DNA of 64,000 bases from JAEUSG01 sp964590225 (GCA_964590225.1 CAZPWS010000008.1:14625-78624); one strand, 5' to 3'; counted from the stretch's first letter, positions 16,463-26,219 are shown. Notes: a model not told the origin generated them from the sequence alone. Translations and numbers: made by a program.

Positions 16463-18079
16463 TCAATCACCTTTCTGAAATATTATGGGATATATAACCT
16501 TCTGCGCCGGATAACCCTCTTCTATTGCCGGAAATTTCCACTGTTGAACCTGCTCCAACGCCCTTTGATTGAAGGTAGCGTTTACAAGATCAGAAGATGG
16601 GTCGATTGTTACCCTTGTAACCGAACCATCCCGCTCTATGTAGAACTGGAACTTTATTGTGCCACTAAAATCTTCTCCCCGTTTCAGCATACCGTTGTAA
16701 ATATTCTGGAGAACTACCGCCCGCCGCTTAATCTCTCTTCCAAGATATGATGGACGCCTCATAGGATGTTCGTTTACATCAAGGGCACTCTTTTCTATTT
16801 CATCCGCTGCTGCCTGTTCTTTCTTCTTTTTCAGACTCGCTTTGGCTAACCGCTCTTCTTCCACCTTCAGGGACTCAGCCACAGCCTTCTCGCCAGACAG
16901 ATCGAGTTTGTCTATAACATCAAGGACATCGCCGCCACGACCGGCAATAGCCTTTTTGACTTCCTCTCGCTGCTTTAAACGGACATCATCCGTAATTTTA
17001 GACTCTTCAACAATTCCAGAGTAGGTGCTTAGTTCATCGAAGAAACCTTCATCTCTATATTCCTTCAGTTTAGTGAGAGCAATATTTGTTATTTCCTTGT
17101 CCCGTTCATAGAATTCACCCAGAATGTAAATTCTTCTGTTCGCCTCCTGCGCAAAACTACTTCTGCCATATTTTGATATCACCTCTCTGTAAGCTTCAAT
17201 TGCAAGATATGGGTCGCCAAGTTCTTCATGGCTTCTTCCTTTAAGAAAAAGTGCTTCGGCAAGTTCATCTGTGACTTTTAACTTAGCGGAAAGTTCCGCA
17301 AAAACAGCGATAGCCTTGCGGTAATCCATAAGAAGATACAGCTTCTTTCCATACTCAAGGGTAGTTGATGAACCAGCAGCATAACTCGCAGTCCGTTCAT
17401 CGTCTATTGTGTTCATAAAATCAATCAGACGCCATGCCACTGCGGCTTCATCAGAATTGGGATTTTCCGCTATTACGCCCTCAAGAGAGCGCCTGGCAGA
17501 GGTAAAGTCTGCAAGCATCCCTTCGCAGAAACCTTTGTGCAATTCTATTACTGCCCTCATAACAGGCGTATGCTTCTTCGCCTTTAATATGGCAGCATAC
17601 ATCTCCAACGCCTTGTCGTAACGCCTGTTTCTTTCGTAGAAATATGCTACCTCAAGCTCCTTATTATCCTCTTCCTTTCCAACTTCGCTTTCTATGCTCT
17701 TGCCCATAACGAGCCGGATGGCATTTAAACCAAGTCGCGCTACCGGACGCATGTACTGAAACTTGCTCTCTACTGTATTCGGCTGGGTGAGGAGATCACT
17801 GCTAATTACGGCCATAATTTTGGATTCGAGCGCATATTCCTCCGCCGTTTCCGTCCCCTTTTCAAGCCGCCGCTTGAGAATAGAAACTTTCGATAACATT
17901 GACAAACTCTTATTTATATCCTGTTGATAAGCAATTTTGTACAGAGTATTATCAAGCTCCTGATAACGCAGATCAATAACCGCCAAATTAAACATAACGG
18001 TCACTGCAATTATTGTAGCCAGTATCAGGAAGGGCCAGATAAAAGAGAAAAAGGATTTCCCCTGTTTGTTTTCTGCCAT
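16463..18079 (-). CDS. Membrane-anchored TPR protein with TonB/AgmX-like C-terminal domain
   Basis: A 538-residue protein. One transmembrane helix near residues 11-33 is followed by a large periplasmic part: helical TPR repeats (about 140-340, e.g. KALEMYAAILKAKKHTPVMR and AEALFLKGRSHEELGDPY), a charged coiled coil (about 360-430), and a TonB_C-type domain (about 440-536) with GTIKFQFYIERDGSVTRVTI, NQRALEQVQQWKFPA and a final PIIFQ strand. TonB_C domains bind outer-membrane partners and transmit force from ExbBD-type motors, but here the partner is unknown and no ExbB/ExbD is in the window. It follows the GGDEF gene by 6 nt, so the two are co-expressed. Confidence 0.8.
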   Translation of the reverse strand: MAENKQGKSFFSFIWPFLILATIIAVTVMFNLAVIDLRYQELDNTLYKIAYQQDINKSLSMLSKVSILKRRLEKGTETAEEYALESKIMAVISSDLLTQPNTVESKFQYMRPVARLGLNAIRLVMGKSIESEVGKEEDNKELEVAYFYERNRRYDKALEMYAAILKAKKHTPVMRAVIELHKGFCEGMLADFTSARRSLEGVIAENPNSDEAAVAWRLIDFMNTIDDERTASYAAGSSTTLEYGKKLYLLMDYRKAIAVFAELSAKLKVTDELAEALFLKGRSHEELGDPYLAIEAYREVISKYGRSSFAQEANRRIYILGEFYERDKEITNIALTKLKEYRDEGFFDELSTYSGIVEESKITDDVRLKQREEVKKAIAGRGGDVLDVIDKLDLSGEKAVAESLKVEEERLAKASLKKKKEQAAADEIEKSALDVNEHPMRRPSYLGREIKRRAVVLQNIYNGMLKRGEDFSGTIKFQFYIERDGSVTRVTIDPSSDLVNATFNQRALEQVQQWKFPAIEEGYPAQKVIYPIIFQKGD

Positions 18080-18085
18080 TGCCTT

Positions 18086-19414
18086 TTATGCCTTACGCCT
18101 GTCTATTGCGTAGCTGCTTCCTTCCATCTTTTTTGCCACTTTTTTCATTTCGGCAGCCACAGTAACGAGTTCAACATGACTTGTAAACGCACGCAGATGA
18201 TTCGACACAACAGCGAGTGAAATTGTCATCAATGGGAAACGCATCCTCTCACCCAATCTAGATACTGATTCGATATAGCCATTTTTGGCGTCCGTATCGT
18301 TATAAAACTGCGTGATATCGTGGTCAAAAAAGCCGATTATCGCTTTGCAATAAGGCTCCCATAATTCATATGGTAGTACCGCCACAAAATCATCGCCACC
18401 CTCGTGCCCATTGAATATCCGCTTATCTGCAAGTGCTTTTGAAGCCTCCAAAAAGCAATCCCTTGTGTAAAGAATTACATCATCTCCACGGGTAAAACCG
18501 TATTTGTCGTTGTAGGCCTTAAAGTTGTCAAGGTCCGCATAAACAATAGCCATTTGCTCATTATTTTTAAGCCGTCGGTCTATTTCCTGCGCAATAGTGA
18601 TGTTCCCGGGGAGTCCCGTAAGCGGATTCGCCCCTCTATCCTGTTCTCGCATTCGCTGCAGAGCAACTGTCATTTCGTTGAAGGCTATAGCAAGCTCCCC
18701 GATTTCGTCGTCGCGAATAATATTCACGCGTGCTTTGATATCGCCCTGTGAAATCTGCATGGTAGCTTCCGACAGTTGGCGAAGAGGTTCAATTATTGCC
18801 TTTGTTAAAAAGAGCGCGGAAACAATGTGAATAAAGATTACAAGCACAGCAACAACGACGCACTGAATTATTAGATTACGCATTTTATCGGTGTAGTGAC
18901 TAAGGGAAAGTACTGCTCTCATAACGATTGTTTTGTCTAACCCATAAGCAATGGGCACAAAAATGTGCAGCTGATTATTTGCTCTATCGAGTACATGATA
19001 AAAGACCTTATTTTCAAAACTATTTTTCTGTATGGCTTTTACCACGCCGGCAATTTCATTTTTATCGGCCATTCGTGAGACTGCTCCTATTTTACCTTCT
19101 GCAGCGTCCGCAATAACCTCACAATTTTCACGATATAGCGTAAACCTCTGAACACCAAGGTATCGCACCTCCTTCTGGATTTGCGCTAAAAGTTCCGGTG
19201 AAAAATCTGAGGAGCCGTCAAGCAAAGCATCCATTTTGCCCCTTATACTGTTGCTCTTGCTTTCGCTGCTAAGCGTTGTATTCTGCGAGATAAGGTCAAA
19301 TTGGTTTTCGAAAATCATGATGGTAAAAAGAGAAACATTCAACACAGTCAGAATCAAATAAGATATGGTGGTCTTATACGAGAGAGAATTTTTTTTAAAC
19401 TGAATAAGTCCCAT
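18086..19414 (-). CDS. HAMP-GGDEF membrane sensor (predicted diguanylate cyclase)
   Basis: A 442-residue inner-membrane protein. Helices near 13-35 and 176-200 flank a periplasmic sensor of about 140 residues. A HAMP domain (about 200-252, IEPLRQLSEATMQISQGDIK) leads into a GGDEF domain (about 265-430) with NPLTGLPGN, YADLDNFKAYNDKYG (metal Asp) and GHEGGDDFVAVLP. The active-site signature reads GGDDF instead of GGDEF/GGEEF, a conservative change that may keep or reduce c-di-GMP synthesis. It lies between an NtrC-type regulator and a TonB-like protein in one operon, which suggests control of an envelope machine by c-di-GMP (inference). Confidence 0.86.
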   Translation of the reverse strand: MGLIQFKKNSLSYKTTISYLILTVLNVSLFTIMIFENQFDLISQNTTLSSESKSNSIRGKMDALLDGSSDFSPELLAQIQKEVRYLGVQRFTLYRENCEVIADAAEGKIGAVSRMADKNEIAGVVKAIQKNSFENKVFYHVLDRANNQLHIFVPIAYGLDKTIVMRAVLSLSHYTDKMRNLIIQCVVVAVLVIFIHIVSALFLTKAIIEPLRQLSEATMQISQGDIKARVNIIRDDEIGELAIAFNEMTVALQRMREQDRGANPLTGLPGNITIAQEIDRRLKNNEQMAIVYADLDNFKAYNDKYGFTRGDDVILYTRDCFLEASKALADKRIFNGHEGGDDFVAVLPYELWEPYCKAIIGFFDHDITQFYNDTDAKNGYIESVSRLGERMRFPLMTISLAVVSNHLRAFTSHVELVTVAAEMKKVAKKMEGSSYAIDRRKA

Positions 19415-19443
19415 TTTTACTCCCGCTTTTTTTTGCTAACCAG

Positions 19444-20823
19444 TTAACCTTCTACTCCTTCACTATCCTGAACAGAGCCACCTTCATATTCGTTAAGCTT
19501 ATTCCGGAGCGTGCGTATGGATATCCCGAGCATGTCAGCAGCTTTTGTCTTGTTGTTCTGACAGGCCGCCAAGCTCTTATATATAAGTTCTCGCTCCATT
19601 TCCGCAATGGTTAGCCCAACAGAAACAGGGACAGCCCCTCCGTGCTTAACAGGCATTGCAGTCAAAGGGAAAAGATCAACCTTTAATTCACCTTGGCGTG
19701 CGAGAACAACAGCTCGCTCGATGCAGTTCTCAAGCTCTCTAACATTACCAGGCCAGTCGTGCTTACTAAGAGCTGCCAATGCGTCATCAGAAATCCCAGT
19801 CACCATGTACCCATTATCCTCATTACACTTCTCGATAAAATGGCTTACAAGCAGCGGTATATCTTCTTTTCGTTGTTTTAACGGTGGAAGGACTATTGGT
19901 ATAACACTTAGCCGGAAAAATAAATCCTCCCTGAAGCGCCCCTTTTCAACCTCCTCTTTCAGATTTCTATTCGTTGTGGCAATTATTCTCACATTAACAC
20001 GAATAGGCAAATCAGCACCAATCTTGTTTATCTCCTTTTCTTGAAGAACGCGCAGCAGTTTTGCCTGAGTAAGAAGCGGCATCTCTCCTATTTCATCCAG
20101 CAGAAGTGTTCCACCATCTGCCAACTCGAATTTCCCTTTTGTTCGGCGCATAGCACCGGTGAAAGCCCCCTTCTCATGGCCAAAAAGCTCGCTCTCGATA
20201 AGAGTATCCGGCATGGCGGCACAGTTGATTTTAATAAAGGCGTTTCTTGCCCTCCTGCTTCGCGAATGAATGGCTCTCGCAATCAGCTCCTTGCCAGTAC
20301 CACTCTCTCCCATAACAAGTATTGTTGACTGACTATCCGCAATCTGAGTTACTAATTTATCAATATCTTCCATACTGCGACTGGAGCCGACATATCTATG
20401 CCGCTTGTCGAGTTCGGCTTTTAAATTTCTATTTTCGTCCATAAGAGCCTTGTAGTCAAGTGCCTTACGCACCTTGACCTCAAGCTCTTTAAGCATGGCA
20501 ATTTCGCCCTTAACGAGATAATCTGTTGCGCCAATCCGCATGGCTTCTACTGCATTCTCAATGGTACCGTACGCGGTACACACAATAAAAGGTACCTGTG
20601 AAGGAATATCACGAACTGCCCGTAACAACTGCAAACCGCTCATCCCTGGCATTTTCATGTCTGAAATAACAAGATCGGGCTCATCCTCCCTTATTTTTTC
20701 GATGGCAGCCTCTCCGCAATCGGCCTCCCGCACACTGTAATCGGAAATTCTGGAAAGAGCTGTTGTAAGCATTCCCCTCATATTCGCGTCGTCATCAACA
20801 ACAAGTATCCTGTTTTCTCCCAT
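19444..20823 (-). CDS. NtrC-family sigma-54-dependent response regulator
   Basis: A 459-residue activator with three domains. A receiver (1-120) has acidic residues DDD at 10-12, the phospho-acceptor D55 in VISDMKMPG, and Lys in YLVKGE. An AAA+ domain (about 150-385) has GESGTGKE (Walker A), GAFTGA (sigma-54 contact loop) and GGTLLLDEIGEMP (Walker B). A Fis-type HTH at the C-terminus reads KAADMLGISIRTLRNKLNEY. It is encoded 36 nt after its probable partner histidine kinase. Targets are unknown; sigma-54 promoters near the TPR genes would be candidates. Confidence 0.94.
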   Translation of the reverse strand: MGENRILVVDDDANMRGMLTTALSRISDYSVREADCGEAAIEKIREDEPDLVISDMKMPGMSGLQLLRAVRDIPSQVPFIVCTAYGTIENAVEAMRIGATDYLVKGEIAMLKELEVKVRKALDYKALMDENRNLKAELDKRHRYVGSSRSMEDIDKLVTQIADSQSTILVMGESGTGKELIARAIHSRSRRARNAFIKINCAAMPDTLIESELFGHEKGAFTGAMRRTKGKFELADGGTLLLDEIGEMPLLTQAKLLRVLQEKEINKIGADLPIRVNVRIIATTNRNLKEEVEKGRFREDLFFRLSVIPIVLPPLKQRKEDIPLLVSHFIEKCNEDNGYMVTGISDDALAALSKHDWPGNVRELENCIERAVVLARQGELKVDLFPLTAMPVKHGGAVPVSVGLTIAEMERELIYKSLAACQNNKTKAADMLGISIRTLRNKLNEYEGGSVQDSEGVEG

Positions 20824-20859
20824 ATTTTTCGTCTGCCTCTCACTTCTTCAGTAAAAAAA

Positions 20860-22107
20860 TTATCCCGGTAAAGATATTGTAAATGAACTGCCCTTGCCAA
20901 CATTACTTTCAACAGAAATTTCTCCTCCGTGCAGTTCAACAATCTTTCGTACAATTGACAATCCAAGCCCATTTCCATCAACCCTTGTTGTAAAAAATGG
21001 ATTAAACAGCTTTCCCATATCCTCTTCCCTTATACCTCGGCCAGTATCGCTTATAACCACTGAAACAGCCCTTTTTACCCTTACCCCCCGTAAAAATAAC
21101 TTTTCCCGTTGACCGGCTCTCTTTTCAAATACAACAACCGATACTTCACCCTCACCATCAATTGCCTGCACAGCATTCTGGATAAGGTTTATAACCACTT
21201 GATTAAATTTTTCAGGGTCGATTTTAACAATAACAGGCTCCGCAGGAAAATTTTTACTGAATTTTACAACTGAATTTTGTAAACCTATTGCAATAAAATC
21301 CATAACCTGCCCTACATGTTCACCTAAATCAACTTCGTGCAGCTGAAGAGAGAGCGGGCGGGTGTACAGTAAAAGATTACTGACAATCTTGTTAAGGCTG
21401 GACAGACTTGCTATAACCTTTCTGACAAGGTCAAGCTGTTGTGGCGAATTCTCAAGATCACGCTCAAGAAGAGTAATAAAACCGCCAATTGCTCCGAGCG
21501 GATTACGGATTTCGTGAGCAACGGCAGCCGACATCTCTCCCAAAGCTGCAAGCGTCTTGTTCCTCTGTATCTCCTCCTCCATTCTCCTGACTTCAGAAAG
21601 GTCCCTTAACACTTCGAGCGCTCCAATAAGCTTCCCGTGACCATCCTCAAGAACGCAGGTGCTAAAAGATACTGGAACGGAGTATCCTTCCTTGTGCTTT
21701 ATAGTTTTTTCCTGCTCTGTAACATGAGCGCCTGTAGCGAGGGTACCCATAAGACCATGCTCACCTTTATCCTCTCCTCCAAAAATATCGGTATAATGCT
21801 TACCAACGGCGTCCTCCATAGAATACCCCGTAAGCTTCTCGGCAGCCTGATTAAAGCCTGTAATCAAGCCTTCAGCATCAACCGCCACAACAGAGTTGGT
21901 AAGGTTCTGGAGAATCTGTGAGAGAAAGTTGTTTTTCGCGTCAAGTTCAATATTAACTTTTTGAAAATCTTCCTGCATTTTTTTGTAAGCGGTTTCGAGT
22001 TTTCTGGCATTTTTTTCAAAATGCTGAAAAGCCTCAAGAAGAACGCTCACATCGGGATTCGCCCGCTCTTTCAGATCAACTCCTCCTGCCTCCATGCTGG
22101 TAGTCAT
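20860..22107 (-). CDS. Soluble PAS histidine kinase, partner of the NtrC-type regulator
   Basis: A 415-residue cytoplasmic kinase without membrane helices. An N-terminal coiled coil (about 25-60) precedes a PAS domain (about 65-180, SVVAVDAEGLITGFNQAAEKL) and a HisKA domain with the phospho-acceptor H198 in AVAHEIRNPLGAIGGF. The HATPase domain has N-box NLIQNAVQAI, G1 ISDTGRGI, F-box LFNPFFTT and G2 DGNGLGLSIV. It starts within the previous gene (4-bp overlap). Lack of a membrane segment means it senses an internal or complex-borne signal, perhaps through the 118-residue protein encoded just before it. Confidence 0.93.
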   Translation of the reverse strand: MTTSMEAGGVDLKERANPDVSVLLEAFQHFEKNARKLETAYKKMQEDFQKVNIELDAKNNFLSQILQNLTNSVVAVDAEGLITGFNQAAEKLTGYSMEDAVGKHYTDIFGGEDKGEHGLMGTLATGAHVTEQEKTIKHKEGYSVPVSFSTCVLEDGHGKLIGALEVLRDLSEVRRMEEEIQRNKTLAALGEMSAAVAHEIRNPLGAIGGFITLLERDLENSPQQLDLVRKVIASLSSLNKIVSNLLLYTRPLSLQLHEVDLGEHVGQVMDFIAIGLQNSVVKFSKNFPAEPVIVKIDPEKFNQVVINLIQNAVQAIDGEGEVSVVVFEKRAGQREKLFLRGVRVKRAVSVVISDTGRGIREEDMGKLFNPFFTTRVDGNGLGLSIVRKIVELHGGEISVESNVGKGSSFTISLPG

Positions 22108-22460
22108 CGTTTTTTTACCATGTCGCTTAATGCCTCTTCGAGCTGTCTATTGGTATCGATTACTTTTGAAAGGATAGACCTGATGTTACTAAGAATCGTT
22201 CGTAGGGTTTCGGAATCCATGCTATGGATATCGCCGCCCCGTTCTTCCCACTCCGCCTTTGCCGGAGCCATTTCTGTGTCAATCTCCTTGATGCGGTCAA
22301 AATCCCTGTTACGAGCCTCAAGAAGCGATATTACGCCGTTTCCGTCAAGTCCGGCAATAGAAGCAAGACCTGCTTTAAGATTATCAAACAACGAAAGATA
22401 AATTCCGTACTGGCGGGAATAGCCAGATATCAGAAGACCTAACAGGTCGTTATCCGTCAC
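22104..22460 (-). CDS. Small helical protein of unknown function (118 residues), co-encoded with a PAS kinase
   Basis: A 118-residue, soluble, almost wholly helical protein (MTDNDLLGLLISGYSRQYGI...SDMVKKR) with no signal peptide or membrane segment. Its length and helical pattern (heptads near 80-115) recall small coiled-coil chaperones such as FlgN, but no flagellar gene is nearby and no motif settles it. It overlaps the upstream TPR gene and the downstream kinase gene by 4 bp each, so stoichiometric co-production with the kinase is likely. Function not recognised. Confidence 0.75.
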   Translation of the reverse strand: MTDNDLLGLLISGYSRQYGIYLSLFDNLKAGLASIAGLDGNGVISLLEARNRDFDRIKEIDTEMAPAKAEWEERGGDIHSMDSETLRTILSNIRSILSKVIDTNRQLEEALSDMVKKR

Positions 22461-24220
22461 CTGAGAATCTCCTTATATTCGTTATCCCACAGCGCATCTT
22501 CCCTCTGTCGCTTAGCCTGATTTGTCCAGTAATCGCCGGGAAATTCAGAGGCGAGCCTGTCGTATGCCTTAACGGCTGCATCAATTTGACCGCCCCGCCT
22601 ATGTATGTTACCTACTTGATATAACGCCCATGGAACATTTGATGACATTGGAAACCTGCGAGAAGCCGAAGTATAATATCGTAGCGCATTTTCAAAATTC
22701 TTAATGCGAAAATAGCAATCGGCAAGTCTGAAAGCGGCTCTTTCCGCAAATTGCGACTTGAGAGTAGAATCAGAAACAGCGGAGAGAAGAAACTCAATAG
22801 CCTTTGCAGGCTCTTCCATTTTCCAGTGACACTCTCCCAGCCTCTCGTTAAGTTCAATTTTTGTCTCCCCCAATGCAAGAGGTAAAGCTTCCACAAAAGC
22901 ATTCCTCGCCGCGGCAAACCTGTTCTGCTTCATGAAAATATTGCCCTTAGCCATCCGAACCAAAACGCCATCCTCGCCTTTGGGATATTGCGCAATATAC
23001 CTGTCAAAAACCGCAATGGCGCTATCAAGAGCATCACTTTCCGCATAAACATGACCGAGAAGTGAAAGCGCGGATGCGGCTACATCGCCTTTTGGATACT
23101 CTCTATTAATTTTATACAATAACGGTAGTGCATTCTGCCAAAGCCTCAGCTTAGAATAAATAAGCGCCATACCGTAGAGCGCATTGTCTGCTTCCTTTGA
23201 ACGGGGTGAGTTTTGATAAATATTTCGTAGATGGTTAAGCGCTGGATCTGGCCTTTCTGCAAGATATAGATCGAGGGCAGTAAGCAACTTGCGTCCGTCC
23301 GTAGATGCGGTGTCCTCAATAACAAAATTTAGTTTGTCTGTAATTTGGAATCGATAGGGAGATACAGTGATTCTTGCTGCAACTAATGAGTCGTTCGCCG
23401 ATAAACTATCTCTCGGAGATTTCGTTGCCTTTCGGGAAACTGCTGCAACAGATTGCGGTGTTCGGGAGAGCTGTGCAATGTACGCACGCGCAGAAGCGGC
23501 GAAATCCGGATCAGCCTCTGCCCTTTTAAAATTGATAAGAGCCTCCCGATTTTGGCCAAGTCCCATCCTGGCAAGAGCCGCATAGTAGTATGCGCCCTTT
23601 TTATCAGACCTTTTAGTTAGCAAAAAACGGACTTCCTTTATTGCCTCTTCGTACTTCTTCTCCTGCACTAATTTTGATGCCCGAACAAGCAGAGTATCTG
23701 TGGTGACAACAGGTTTGACAAAACCACTTTGTGAATCGATAGGTGCCTCGACAACCCCTTGCGCTACTGCTACCCTAGATAACGAAAGAAGATTTGCTAT
23801 CCGCTTTTCGTACACCCCTCTCTTTTGCGCGTCGGGCTCTTTATTAATAACCGTGCGAAGATGGCTCATCGCCCTTTCAATTTCTCCATTTTTCTCATAC
23901 GCGTCCGCGAGTGCCTTTTCTATCTCAACATTGTTGGCATCGAATCGGGAAGCTTTGCGAAGACTCGCAATTGCCTGCGGAATATCTCCCTTTTCAAGAT
24001 TACACAATCCGATAAGATGGTGTGACGGAGCATGATTAGGCCTAAAAGTCAACATCCTATTAAAGGAGGAAATTGCTTGACTGTAGTCCTTATCCTTGTA
24101 TTGCTTTAATCCAAGCCTATAATGAACCAGCTCCATGTCGTCAGAAGGATTTACAGCAAACGAAAATTCAACAACCGCAAGAAAAATCAATAAAAGCCTG
24201 AAAAGGGGAAATTTTACCAT
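22457..24220 (-). CDS. Exported TPR-repeat protein (587 residues)
   Basis: A cleavable signal peptide is at about 1-22 (FRLLLIFLAVVEFSFA); there is no lipobox Cys. The mature protein is TPR repeats throughout (e.g. LGLKQYKDKDYSQAISSF, HHLIGLCNLEKGDIPQAIAS, FAERAAFRLADCYFRIKNF, VPWALYQVGNIHRRGGQID), giving a periplasmic protein-interaction solenoid like YbgF/BamD-related proteins. It is the first gene of the signalling operon that runs to asnS, and it is divergent from the HAD gene across a 66-bp gap that must hold both promoters. Its specific role is unknown. Confidence 0.86.
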   Translation of the reverse strand: MVKFPLFRLLLIFLAVVEFSFAVNPSDDMELVHYRLGLKQYKDKDYSQAISSFNRMLTFRPNHAPSHHLIGLCNLEKGDIPQAIASLRKASRFDANNVEIEKALADAYEKNGEIERAMSHLRTVINKEPDAQKRGVYEKRIANLLSLSRVAVAQGVVEAPIDSQSGFVKPVVTTDTLLVRASKLVQEKKYEEAIKEVRFLLTKRSDKKGAYYYAALARMGLGQNREALINFKRAEADPDFAASARAYIAQLSRTPQSVAAVSRKATKSPRDSLSANDSLVAARITVSPYRFQITDKLNFVIEDTASTDGRKLLTALDLYLAERPDPALNHLRNIYQNSPRSKEADNALYGMALIYSKLRLWQNALPLLYKINREYPKGDVAASALSLLGHVYAESDALDSAIAVFDRYIAQYPKGEDGVLVRMAKGNIFMKQNRFAAARNAFVEALPLALGETKIELNERLGECHWKMEEPAKAIEFLLSAVSDSTLKSQFAERAAFRLADCYFRIKNFENALRYYTSASRRFPMSSNVPWALYQVGNIHRRGGQIDAAVKAYDRLASEFPGDYWTNQAKRQREDALWDNEYKEILR

Positions 24221-24286
24221 AATTTTAAGATAATTCTATAATTGATGTTGTTCAAGGCACTTTTCCGTAATTTATCTTAAAAATAT

Positions 24287-24982
24287 ATGCACGAAATTAA
24301 AACTACCACGAAAACTATAAATCGCGCCATTCTCTTTGACATGGATGGTGTGGTGGTAGATACCGAACCGATTCATGAGTTATCGCGAAGGATTGTATAT
24401 GCCAAACATGGAATTCCGCTTGAAGTAGCGCTATCGGTTCCTGTAATTGGCAGAAACACCGATGCCATTTTTGCAGATATCAATAAAAAGCACCCGTTTC
24501 CAGTACCGCTCAAAACAGCGATTCAGCAAAAGAGGGATGAATTTGTTAAGGCTCTTGGAGAAAGCATTGAACTTCTGCCTGGCGTTAGTGAGCTCATCAC
24601 ATGGGCAAAGAACGAAAAGATAAAAACCGCTCTTGTAACAGCAAGCGCGAAACAGAATGTTAAGGCTATTATCAAAAAAACGGGGCTTAATGGCGTATTC
24701 GACACGGTGGTCGCAGCAGAGGATACAAAAAAATGGAAACCGGATCCCGAAGGATATCTGCTCGCTGCATTAAGGCTTGAAACCTCCCCTAAAAACTGTA
24801 TTGTAATCGAAGACTCGCCCATTGGTACAGAAGCGGCACTTGCAGCCGGAATGTTCTCTATAGGCGTGAAAACCGGACAGGGCGGTAAAGCGCCAAAAAC
24901 GGCGCATCTGTTGGTAGAAAACCTTCTTGACGGGGCAGAGGAAGTGAAAAAATTTATTTCGGAGAAAATTCATGCCAACTAA
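24287..24982 (+). CDS. HAD-superfamily phosphatase/phosphomutase (beta-phosphoglucomutase-like)
   Basis: A 231-residue cytoplasmic HAD enzyme. Motif I FDMDGVVVDTEP has nucleophile D18 and acid D20, a four-helix cap follows, then motif II (VTAS), motif III Lys in KKWKPDPEGYLLAA, and motif IV VIEDSPIGTEAALAAGM. The sequence belongs to the subgroup that includes beta-phosphoglucomutase and sugar-phosphate phosphatases; the substrate cannot be read from sequence. No clear ribosome site precedes the ATG. Its end overlaps the next gene by 11 bp. Confidence 0.88.
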   Translation: MHEIKTTTKTINRAILFDMDGVVVDTEPIHELSRRIVYAKHGIPLEVALSVPVIGRNTDAIFADINKKHPFPVPLKTAIQQKRDEFVKALGESIELLPGVSELITWAKNEKIKTALVTASAKQNVKAIIKKTGLNGVFDTVVAAEDTKKWKPDPEGYLLAALRLETSPKNCIVIEDSPIGTEAALAAGMFSIGVKTGQGGKAPKTAHLLVENLLDGAEEVKKFISEKIHAN

Positions 24983-26219
24983 AAAAGAGATCTTTGGTTT
25001 CTGTCTTTTCGATTTTGCAAATTCAGCCTACACGACAGTAATAATAACGGCAATATACAGTGTTTTCTTTGTAAAGAATATAGGTTCTCCCTTTTTATGG
25101 TCAATCACTCTTTCTGCTTCATACGCACTTACCCTTCTGCTCGCCCCATTAACCGGCGCAATAGCCGACCACTCACGCAAAAAAAAGCTTTTTTTGTTTC
25201 TAACCTATCTTTTATGCGTTACCGCTACTGCCGGACTTTACTTTTCACTACCACAATTAAAATGGGTAGCCGTTGGTCTTGTAATTTTTTCTAACCTCGG
25301 TTTCTCTCTGTCGGAATCCTTTGTATCAAGCTTTTTGCCCTCCCTCTCAAACGAAAAGAACATTGGCAAAATATCAGGTTATGCGTGGTCGTTTGGGTAT
25401 ATCGGGGGTGTTTTATCGCTCTTTCTTGCAATTGCGTATTTACGAAAGAATAACTTCACCGACCTTTCGATACGGGAAGTAACTGTACTAACGGCTCTAT
25501 TTTTTGGACTTGCAGCGGCCCCAGTATTTTTCTTGCTTAAGGAACCGTCCCCAATTGTCAAATCGGGGTTGTTAAAAATAAACTGGGTGGATAGAATAAA
25601 GGATGGTTTTGGGAGAATAAAGAACACATATCGCGACATTAAAGAGTATAGAGAGCTATTCAAATTCCTTGCCGCTTTTTTTGTGTATAGTTGCGGCATA
25701 ACAACGGTAATCTCCTTTGCAGCCATATTTGCCGAAAACGCCCTTGGATTCTCCATGGGCGAAACCATTACTATGTTGTTTATTGCAAACATCACAGCAG
25801 CCATAGGCTCCTTTTTTTTCGGATTCATTCAGGACGATATAGGCATACGAAAAACACTCCTCACAACACTCGCACTATGGGTCATAGCCGTTCTTCTTGC
25901 CTATACAACCTCCTCAAAATCAGTCTTCTGGCTCGTTGCCAATATTGTGGGTTTTGCTATGGGAGCAAGCCAATCTGCAAGCAGAAGTTTCGTGGGACTT
26001 CTCTCTCCAGAAGAAAAGAGCGCCGAATTTTTCGGCTTTTGGGGGGTTGCCTCCAAAGCTTCCGCAATTGTCGGTCTCTTTTCTTTCGGTCTTTTGTGGA
26101 AAATTACAGGAGGCATGCGTACTGCAATAATTTCCACAGTTTTCTTTTTTGTAGGCGGTTTTATTATGCTGCTATTTGTTAAAGACGACAAACCAAAGAA
26201 AAGGTGGGACGAGGATTGA
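24972..26219 (+). CDS. MFS transporter, UMF1/Atg22-like family
   Basis: A 415-residue inner-membrane protein with about 12 hydrophobic segments. It begins with FGFCLFDFANSAYTTVIIT, the signature of the UMF1 (Atg22-like) MFS branch, and has an inter-helix motif GAIADHSRKKKLFLF. A larger hydrophilic loop (about 200-235) splits the two halves. Members in bacteria are thought to export small metabolites such as amino acids. Overlap with the HAD gene and the downstream oxidoreductase gene (about 16 bp) places it in a three-gene operon. Substrate unknown. Confidence 0.87.
   Translation: MPTKKEIFGFCLFDFANSAYTTVIITAIYSVFFVKNIGSPFLWSITLSASYALTLLLAPLTGAIADHSRKKKLFLFLTYLLCVTATAGLYFSLPQLKWVAVGLVIFSNLGFSLSESFVSSFLPSLSNEKNIGKISGYAWSFGYIGGVLSLFLAIAYLRKNNFTDLSIREVTVLTALFFGLAAAPVFFLLKEPSPIVKSGLLKINWVDRIKDGFGRIKNTYRDIKEYRELFKFLAAFFVYSCGITTVISFAAIFAENALGFSMGETITMLFIANITAAIGSFFFGFIQDDIGIRKTLLTTLALWVIAVLLAYTTSSKSVFWLVANIVGFAMGASQSASRSFVGLLSPEEKSAEFFGFWGVASKASAIVGLFSFGLLWKITGGMRTAIISTVFFFVGGFIMLLFVKDDKPKKRWDED

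Noticed and set aside
22104..22460. Flagellar chaperone FlgN
   Set aside because: Size and helicity are similar, but there are no flagellar genes in the window and no FlgN-specific residues that can be pointed to.
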